From NCBI GenBank assembly GCA_009760855.2, contig WPIO01000002.1, positions 15,295,001 through 15,359,000 on the forward strand: a stretch of 64,000 nucleotides of DNA, given 5' to 3'. The position numbers and the translations under genes are program-made. The first letter of the stretch is position 1, and each line of letters starts with the position of its first letter. The notes beneath the pieces were generated by a model. That model did not search any database, had not been told where the DNA came from, and worked only from the letters and a program-made list of their open reading frames with translations. This DNA comes from Cristatella mucedo (lineage: Eukaryota > Bryozoa > Phylactolaemata > Cristatellidae). Shown here piece after piece: positions 57,551-64,000 of this stretch.

Positions 57551-58694
57551 AAAGCTTCTTTCGTTAACGGCCTTTATACAGAGGAGAGGAACAGCTATCT
57601 TATCGTCTTTTCAGGACTTGATGGCACATGGAGGCTGAAATGGGTGCTGCCGTTCGGTTAGGTATGAAGGAGCCAAGCCGTGGCGGGTCTTGTAGGTCAG
57701 CCAAAGGTTTTTTCCCTGGATTCGGGTGTCAGCGTGCCACCATCCAAGCTCTATTTGCAACGTAGACCTATGCTAAGACCTCTGGGATTTGTAAACCAGC
57801 ACTGCAGCGATTGTCATCAGCAGCTGCAGCTGCAGCTAGTGGCTTTGATTTGGTAGCCCAGCCAAAATCGATATACAGCGATCGAGCCAAGACAGAACCA
57901 AGGACCGAGTTAATTTCCTTGCAAGCAACCGTGGAAAATAGTTCCTAATTGTAGATAGGGATTACTCGTTATGTATAGCTGAGGAAACTTTATTTTTAGC
58001 TAAGCTTGGAGAGTTTAGGCTTTACAGTTTAGCGTTTGTAATTAGGCCCTATGGTTACATTAGGTTATAAAATAGCCATGGGTCGTGCACTCTGTTTCAA
58101 CTGTTTGACCAAGTGTGTGTTGTGGCACTGTGATGGACAGCACGTTATTGTTAAACTTCCCCAATGTTTGATAGATGTCGTGCGGAGCACTGAACAACCC
58201 CCGACGACACACACCATCAAATTATTTCAATACGCAAGCAGCAGGAGAAAGCAGGACTCTCTTCAACCCTCTCGTAAGCCGAGTCTGCCCTTCCGTGACT
58301 GCCCCGTCACATTGTTCAGTAGCAACACATCCCGACCACCTTCGGGTGACACCCATCCCTAAAACAGAGCATCTGACTCAGATACCACGACGAGCGTCGA
58401 AGTCCACTCGCAAGACGATCTCAGGCAGTGCCGTCATTCAAACAAAAAGGCAGTTCACTGCTTTACCAATTGACCGCAGGGATACAGTTACCGCTCTGGT
58501 TTACGGAGTCAGCATTGAGATACATGGAATCCCCAGTTTGCCACCCGGCGAACGCGAGACCGGCACCAGCCGCCCAGGATCTAGCAGTTGTCGAATGTAG
58601 CTCTTACTACGCTGAGTCAGCCGACAAGCTGAAAGGTAATCCGTGGTAACTATAGCACAACTTTCTTACTGCTGACTACCAGGTAGAATTAGAG
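57551..58694. repeat. Segmental duplication, copy 2
   Basis: Partner of 55,433-56,044. It contains an extra about 530 bp (57,600-58,128) with no recognised content. A 141-codon frame (58,175-58,600) and a 73-codon frame (58,428-58,649) overlap in the shared part. Neither is recognised. Confidence 0.85.
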
Positions 58695-58953
58695 CTGAAA
58701 TTAAAGAACACTCCGCACCATGCTGTGAATCTCATGTCTACGCTCAGCCGGGCAGTGGGAGAGCCATCTTCCACGGCTTTCGTTTGCTTACCGGATGGCT
58801 CGGCATTAGGCTACGGGCAATAGCATTGTCGAGCTGATGCTTGGCCGCGAGCCGCAGCGCCTCGATAACCTTGTGGAGAGCGCACAATATACAGGCACTA
58901 CACCTGCAGCGTATTGCCAACCGCTTAGTGGAAAGCTCGCCGAATTCCAAGAG

Positions 58954-59562
58954 CTAGTTGATGCACAGCTGGCTCAAAGTACCGAAGAGGCACACCGCCG
59001 GTGGTAACTGTAAACACAACCTGCAGATCGTCCCGGAGATCTGGTGTGGCTGTGCAATAGTCGACCAAGGCACCAGCTTGCACTGTGATGGCTCGGCGGC
59101 TAGAGAGTGGAGACGGTTCTGGGACCGGTCACATTGCGAATCATAAATGACACCTGCCACTGGAAGGTCGTGCATCTTGATAAAGTTAAGGTGCGAGTTC
59201 CGAGGCTGCAAGAGATTAATCTCGACGTGACCATTGAGTCGATCGAGACCAAATGAGATGCTAGGAGCCTCGAATGCTGGCTCCGGGCCACTGCCCCCCG
59301 AATAAGTCGAGGACGCCAGGGAGCCGACGGCTGCACGAGTTTCCGGCCGCGAGCGTCCTGCCAGGCTGGCGAAATATGTGATTTTTTGACATTCAATGGG
59401 GGAAGGGATGTTGTGTGTACCTGTTGCTTCTCGGCCTCTAGTGTATGCCCCACCTGCTGCAGGTAGTTGAGCAATTGACTCCGTGCAGCCCTTGATGTAA
59501 GCATGCAGCCCACCACAGATGCACTCCCAGTAGTATGTGATTTTTTCCGTTGGCAGCCTCAC
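58954..59562 (-). other. 202-codon ORF, unidentified
   Basis: One of the longest frames in the window outside transposons and the transporter. It starts MRLPTEKITYYWECICGG; the middle is Ser/Gly/Pro-rich (SSTYSGGSGPEP), followed by LDRLNGHVEINLLQPRNSHL. I see no known domain. An overlapping antisense frame (59,100-59,516) is also open, so chance openness in GC-rich DNA is likely enough. Confidence 0.25.
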
Positions 59563-59802
59563 CCTCGAAATAGAACATTTTTTCTCTCTATCTCGCTCCG
59601 GCTCGATCTCGTTCCAAAATGTTCTATCCGAGTGTGGCTATACCAAATGGAAAAACCCCAGACTACCCAACAAATGCAGATTCCAGATTTACTCTATAAT
59701 AAATAAAAAAGTTTAGTCTGTTTGGCGATTTTATCTCGTGCTCGTAGCATCTGGAGGCAAGCGCACTAAACATAGGTCCAATAAATTAAGTGGCTGGCCG
59801 AC

Positions 59803-60335
59803 TTATTCAAATCTGGTATATGAACCTTTTTCTGCACTTGCCACCCCGTCATCCCTCCCCCTGTGCGCCGCCATACTTACCTTACTTACTTTTCCAAGCG
59901 ATGATTCATCTTGATATCCTAAAATACTTGTCATGCATTCGACAAACACTTTAATAAATGACGTAAACCCCAAAACCCGAGCTGTGTCACCCGCTGGGCA
60001 TTGACATGAGCTCCAAAGAAAGATATAGGATAGATGATCGTACAAGTCACCCTCTTGGCATCGACTTGTAATAAACAAGAATGAAAAGGATAGCTGATCG
60101 ATCAAGTCACCATTTAGGCATTGACTTGCACTAGGTGAGAATGGTAAATGATTGACGGTTAACGTAGTTAACTCAGTAATGAATGAACTTAATTCACTTA
60201 CCGAGTCAAGCATATTCATCAAATCTTCGTTCTCTTCGGAAAAAATTCCATGTCTGGAATTTTAATCACATAATCATTAATATCGAACGAGTCCTCGCTA
60301 TCGTAATCGAATGCAATGTCGTCGCTGGAGGCCAT
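59803..60335 (-). other. Candidate gene with a 60-bp in-frame repeat, frameshifted
   Basis: On the minus strand an ATG at 60,335 opens an acidic N-terminus (MASSDDIAFDYDSEDSF), which goes out of frame at a run of six T near 60,250. A second frame then continues open to 59,803 (139 codons from 60,222). That frame contains three 20-residue repeats carrying C-x-x-GD(L/T), encoded by exactly 60-bp units. A one-base slip would join the two frames, so this is either a pseudogene or a sequencing slip. It lies at the junction with the AT-rich viral-like region, and whether it belongs to host or element is unclear. No family recognised. Confidence 0.35.
59988..60165. repeat. Three diverged 60-bp tandem units
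   Basis: Units begin at 59,988, 60,048 and 60,108 (cacccgctgggcattgac, caccctcttggcatcgac, caccatttaggcattgac). The period is exactly 60, which keeps a reading frame, despite about 35% divergence between units. Confidence 0.9.
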
Positions 60336-60563
60336 TTTCGAAAGGAAGATAACTCCTTCTCACGTGATATATCAGGCATTTCACCAGCGGTCTAAATTTA
60401 GTACAGTACGTCATACTATTAATAAAACGATTTTTATTACTATAGAACTATGTCAGACCTTTGAACAAAATACGCAAATACTAAGGATAATCAAATACTT
60501 TTAGTAAAAGATAAAATTAAAGGTTGCTTAACTAAATTAAGAAGAGTTAAACATGTTTTTTAA

Positions 60564-60851
60564 TTTATAGGTATCTTACAATCTCTTGCAAACCTTGTAA
60601 ACAGTACTTACATTCAAAAACATGAGGAACTTTCTCACGTGGTAACAGTATTAGGTGCCTTATCAACAATGATAATCTCGATAAATAGTACAATATCACA
60701 AATTGATAGAAGAAAAAGATCTACTCTTCTAGCAAATCATAACTTAGTTTCAAAGATTTTTGATGCATTAGACGATGATAAAATAACTAAAGAAAAATTC
60801 GATGAAATAATTGTTGAACCATTAGAAAATATAAGTGATACTAAGGTTTAA
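60564..60851 (+). CDS. Small viral-element ORF with a hydrophobic segment
   Basis: A frame open from 60,564, just after a TAA, to the stop at 60,851. It reads LQSLANLVNSTYIQKHEELS, then VVTVLGALSTMIISINST (a likely short membrane or amphipathic segment), then a charged tail (DALDDDKITKEKFDE). There is no ATG before the conserved-looking part; an ATG at about 60,552 would need a one-base shift. Function unknown. Confidence 0.4.
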   Translation, partial: FIGILQSLANLVNSTYIQKHEELSHVVTVLGALSTMIISINSTISQIDRRKRSTLLANHNLVSKIFDALDDDKITKEKFDEIIVEPLENISDTKV

Positions 60852-60852
60852 C

Positions 60853-61695
60853 AACTTGCAACTCTTCTCTAACAAAACTTCTTTTAACATCATTTACCCC
60901 AAAACGCAATTGTTCTTGCAATACCATTATTCTAACAATAGTATGTTTAGTTAAACTCCATGTTGGGTCTGTAGCTCTTCTTCTATTTTCATCTTCTCCT
61001 TTACCCGGTTATAAAAAATATCTAACAGTTGTTCCAAGTTCTAATAACGGTTCTCCTACTTTTCTATATTTTGGTTTCTCTAGTTTTACTTTTTCTTTTG
61101 TATCGCTTTAACAGGTTTTTCACCTATTCCTTTCGTAACACTATTATTTAGATAATCAATAATCTTTGGTAAATTATCAATCCACTCTCTGTTTCTAGTA
61201 TATTCTCCTTTATGTATACTTTCTATTTCTTTTTAATACTGAGCAATGAATGCTCTCTCAGCAACTGTTCTATTCATTCTTTCAACTAATGCAACACTTT
61301 TTATACCAGTACCTTCAATAATTTGTGTCTCATCTTTTTTTCATTTCTTTAGCAAAGTCTCCTTTAAACTCTGATCCTGGATCAACTGTCATTTTCTTTG
61401 GCCACTTCAAAGTACCTTTATTGTAAATATCTATTATTGCTTTTGCTACTTCTTAAGAAGACTTTGTTTTAAGAAGTCTTGAATCTTTATATCTACTAGC
61501 AACATCAATAACACTAGGTGCATATTTATATCCAGAATCATTAGGCATGTATACAATATTTGCTTGATGATTTTCTTTTGTCTCAACAATATTTAAGAAC
61601 CCTTGTAGAATATCCTTAGGTCTTGGTTTGAATACTTGACTTATATCTGAGTCAGGATTGAATTTACCTTCTTTTTTTCTTTCATTTAGAGTTAA
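60853..61695 (-). pseudogene. DDE (rve-type) integrase, disrupted
   Basis: Minus-strand translation in pieces gives a retroviral-type integrase core: SVIDVASRYKDS (first Asp), VDPGSEFKGDF (second Asp), and VALVERMNRTV (Glu) about 34 residues further on, the expected D-D-x(35)-E spacing. The C-terminal part has GEDENRRRATDPTWSLTKH, like the R-R-A-T-D-P-x-W-S end of integrases encoded by Polinton-like and related eukaryotic elements. Such enzymes insert the element into host DNA. The frame is broken by stops near 61,230 and 61,455 and by slips in T runs near 61,015 and 61,340. It is transcribed away from the divergent Cys-rich ORF at 61,715. Confidence 0.75.
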
Positions 61696-61714
61696 AAATT
61701 ACATTCAATAGAGA

Positions 61715-62173
61715 ATGGAAATATTTTGCGAAACATGTTTGAATACATTTAATGAAACTGATTATCTAGAAGGAAAACATCCTTACTGTCATCAAGAAAT
61801 AAAAAGACCAAAAAGAAAATATGAAATACGTTGGAATATCTGTGATAAAGATATGCAAGAAACAGAATTTGATTCCAGTCTTATGCGTAATGATGCAATT
61901 ATAATTTGTTCTTTATGTAACATAAATACTAACTCATTTAAGAAAAAGAGATCAATTAAATTATATTCATTAGTTAAGAAACACTTAAAAAAACAATGTT
62001 GCTCTACTCTATTACATTATTGTTTAGATCATGAAGCTATTTGTGCTATTTCAAACCTATTCCCTCTTCTTAAAGGTAAACGTAAAGCAACAAAGTTAAA
62101 AGAGTTAATAGTTTCAATATATCATTTATACTTTTCAGGTGGGTACATAACTGACCACGATATTTACTCTTAG
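61715..62173 (+). CDS. Cys-rich 152-residue protein of the viral-like element
   Basis: An intact frame with ATG, divergent from the integrase with only about 20 bp between them. Cys pairs suggest metal binding: CETCLNTF near the start (residues 5-8), then C-H-Q (25-27), ICDKD (42-46), IICSLCN (64-70) and CC (95-96). The tail is basic (LLKGKRKATKLKEL). It may be a zinc-binding regulatory protein or nuclease cofactor. I do not recognise the family. It is the only gene in this segment that looks fully open. Confidence 0.6.
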   Translation: MEIFCETCLNTFNETDYLEGKHPYCHQEIKRPKRKYEIRWNICDKDMQETEFDSSLMRNDAIIICSLCNINTNSFKKKRSIKLYSLVKKHLKKQCCSTLLHYCLDHEAICAISNLFPLLKGKRKATKLKELIVSIYHLYFSGGYITDHDIYS

Positions 62174-62174
62174 T

Positions 62175-63130
62175 ATTCGAGTTGTATCAATAAAGTAATA
62201 GTCTGTCGGTAATCTTGTAAAATAAACATAATACTTTAAGTCAACACCTGTTGGAGAAGTTTTTATAACTCTTACATCTCCAGATACAGCAGTTGTATCA
62301 GTATTAGGTTTTAGAATAATACAATTAGATGCTCCAACAACCATAAAATTTAATATCAGTATAGGTGGAGCATTTTTATTTGTCCATGACTAAGTTGTTG
62401 ATAGATTTAGTATTGAGTTCTTTGCGTTGAGATCCATTGATAAAGCTAGTACTTCTGTTATTTTTTAACTGTTTTATCGACATAAGATTTAGTTGCAACA
62501 TCAGAAGGATTAATAGGATTTGCTGACCCTGTGCATGTCACCCCTAACCATATTATTCATTTCGTTTGTTTTTCAAGCATGATTTTACTTACCATTCAAT
62601 TGCATTTCACTTTACAGCAAATGTAAAGCGCCTAGAGAGAGATTGAGTTCTCTGAGGGCACTTTATCAAGTGAATTATTATTATTCTTATTATTAAGGTT
62701 TGTTATTTTATATACACCCATTTCAATATTTGTTGTTGAAGGAGGTGCTTTAAGCATAACGTCACTCTTCATTCGCCCACACGTAACACAATAATCATCA
62801 TCTAATACTACTGGCTTAGTATTACCCGAGTTCCAATAGGTGGATGTTATAGCAAAGCTATTCATGCTTAAATCGCCAGTCATTGTTTCACCAGTCTTCC
62901 TAACATAATTACTTACTTGACTAACATTAACAGCATCTGTGGGATTAACACCTTCTCCAAGATTAGTAATTGCCTTACCACTAAGAATAAGCATTGCTCC
63001 TGTAATAACAACAAATTTACAATCAGCATAAGATTTTGTAACGACATCAGAGTCATTAATCGGGTCAGATAAATTAGTAATTAGTTTTCCATTTGCATTT
63101 AAATCAGAAAGAATGATACCATAATCTTTT
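62175..63130 (-). pseudogene. Tail-fibre-like repeat protein, split by a LINE-A tail
   Basis: The minus strand reads repeats of the type found in phage and some eukaryotic-virus fibres: GKAITNLGEGVNPTDAVNVS, TGETMTGDLSMNSFAIT, and NPINPSDVATKSYVD. The ITNL-x-x-P-x-x-xxDAV and GDLxM phrases are typical of trimeric coiled fibre stalks. The main open piece is 62,632-62,994. A second piece, 62,135-62,344, holds the C-terminal part (NCIILKPNTDTTAVSGDVRV). Between them lies a host LINE-A fragment at 62,520-62,697, and there are also a frameshift and stops near 62,390-62,470. Probably a virion attachment or structural protein in the ancestor; now non-functional. Confidence 0.7.
62520..62697 (+). mobile_element. 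LINE-A 3' tail inserted in the viral fibre gene
   Basis: Starts gctgaccctgtgcatgtcac, contains the full terminal UTR and hairpin (gcgcctagagagagattgag), and ends in an ATT-rich tail. The fibre reading frame can be followed on both sides, so it is a clean insertion of about 175 bp. Confidence 0.93.
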
Positions 63131-63960
63131 TATACGAAATCTTCACTACGAAACTTTGAAATTTTCTAAATATTCATTGATCAATATTTTACTTCTATGT
63201 AATACTTCTCTAACTATTGGAACAATTCTTGCGAACCTTCCATAATCGTCTTCTTCAACAAATTGTATTTCTAATTTTTAATATCATATTTTATATCAAA
63301 ACCAAAACTCTTTTTATTGTTAAAACGACCATAATCAGAAATTATATCAAATTCGAAATCAAAGTATTTCTCATCTTTAAGTAAATATAAAAGCAATGAT
63401 TCTCGTATCAAAATATCAAAAACATAACTTGTTGGGATTCTTATTGTCCTTGCCGCAATGTATTCTTTAGGTATATTATCACAATTCAAATCAGGAACAA
63501 AGATTTCAAATTCAGTATAAAAACATCTACTTAATTTTAGTACGTGTAATCCTAGTAGGCACTGTGCAAGATATTGTTTTGGTACAAAATCTTCTACTTT
63601 ACATCTACTCCATAAACATTTTATTTCTATTAGTGTTTCTTGATCAATAATTCCATCTGGAGAACATCTCTAGACACCATTACTAGTAAGACACTCATTT
63701 AAATTTTCAATCAGTCTCATTAATTTCATTTCTAAATATTTAGCAGCTATTGACTTTACCAAATACAATTTGTGGGAATCTCATCGGTTGAGAATTAGCA
63801 ATATATTCTTTTAATTTTTTATTAGCAATTAATTCAATATCACAATCAGTTTGACTACCAAAACCATATCATTTCCTAAAACAGAATACACTTCTGATCC
63901 ACCTATATTTAAACTCATAGCCTTCTTCCACTCATCACTCACTTGAATTAAACTTGTTTT
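63130..63960 (-). pseudogene. YqaJ / lambda-exonuclease-like nuclease, disrupted
   Basis: The minus strand shows, in order: NIGGSEVYSVLGND, the usual N-terminal G-x-S-(D/E) segment of the YqaJ family; SPDGIIDQETLIEIKC, where D and E-x-K form the PD-(D/E)XK nuclease site; and a following YLAQCLLGL, the conserved Tyr-x-x-Gln helix. Such enzymes resect DNA ends for recombination in phages and many large eukaryotic DNA viruses. The C-terminal part is open at 63,271-63,489. A stop lies between the two halves near 63,673, with further lesions near 63,790-63,850. It continues toward the window edge. Confidence 0.72.
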
Positions 63961-64000
63961 TGCATTATATTTTGTTATTATAATTTTATTTAAAATCTTT

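Larger units (their letters stand above)
60390..64000. mobile_element. Endogenous dsDNA-virus-like / Polinton-like element (left part)
   Basis: Composition drops abruptly to strongly AT-rich and the codon use changes. The region holds, from left to right, a small ORF with a membrane segment (+), a DDE integrase (-), a Cys-rich protein (+), a fibre-like repeat protein (-) and a YqaJ-type nuclease (-). Integrase plus virion-type and recombination genes on one segment is the organisation of Maverick/Polinton and related integrating DNA viruses. I cannot place it in a named family, and the capsid, protease, ATPase and DNA polymerase genes expected for a Polinton are not in the window. The left boundary lies near 60,380-60,420; the right end is outside. 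Confidence 0.7.

Noticed and set aside
55479-58694. LTR pair of an LTR retrotransposon
   Set aside because: The 565-bp repeats lack clear TG...CA ends and a primer-binding site, and the DNA between them includes a LINE-A copy and no gag/pol.
59988-60165. CRISPR-like array
   Set aside because: Only three diverged units directly abutting with no spacers, in a eukaryotic context.
60183-60395. 70-codon + ORF
   Set aside because: Antisense of the acidic N-terminal frame at 60,335-60,230, which has a better start context and composition.
60390-64000. Bacterial or phage contamination
   Set aside because: A host LINE-A tail is inserted inside it and the integrase is of a eukaryotic-element type, so it belongs to the host genome.

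Overview
This is a repeat-dense window of animal nuclear DNA. It carries a spliced metazoan-type gene with short GT-AG introns, many CR1/L2-like LINE copies with (ATT)n tails, two tRNA-derived SINE families and an hAT-type MITE. The species cannot be fixed from sequence alone. MFSD4/NaGLT1-like transporter expansions and SPIN-like hAT elements fit an invertebrate, perhaps a flatworm or mollusc, but that is inference. I see no rRNA, no free-standing tRNA gene and no CRISPR.

The recognisable host gene family is a tandem array of MFSD4-like (major facilitator superfamily) sugar-transporter homologues, all on the + strand. A 3' remnant lies at 1-600. A broken copy lies at 12.64-14.88 kb and a heavily decayed copy at 19.7-21.65 kb. 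One apparently intact three-exon gene lies at 39,876-41,961. The copies sit inside large duplicated blocks: 6.55-7.52 matches 27.26-28.21 kb, GC-rich triplet blocks 8.65-9.5 and 33.1-34.1 kb match, the 5' flanks 11.1-12.6 and 36.4-39.65 kb match, and the downstream 16.06-17.38 and 44.33-45.07 kb match. The order is the same in both halves, so the window holds an old duplication of about 10 kb, stretched unequally by transposon insertions.

The rest of the first 58 kb is mostly transposon debris. It includes more than 20 copies or fragments of one LINE family (LINE-A), in both orientations and mostly 5'-truncated. One copy (30.63-32.17 kb) keeps an open 436-codon reverse-transcriptase ORF. There is also an older second LINE (LINE-B, 17.4-19.5 kb) and SINE-1, whose 3' end copies the LINE-A tail hairpin. 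SINE-2 is an unrelated tRNA-like SINE. A SPIN-like hAT fragment lies at 15.90-16.05 kb. Smaller tandem duplications occur at 44.7-47.06 kb (period about 1,168 bp) and 54.6-58.7 kb.

From about 60.4 kb to the right edge the DNA turns sharply AT-rich and carries decayed virus-like genes: a DDE (rve) integrase, a Cys-rich protein, a phage-tail-fibre-like repeat protein and a YqaJ/lambda-exonuclease-like nuclease. A host LINE-A tail is inserted inside the fibre gene, which argues that this is an endogenised element and not contamination. It runs off the window, so its full gene set and right terminus are unknown.
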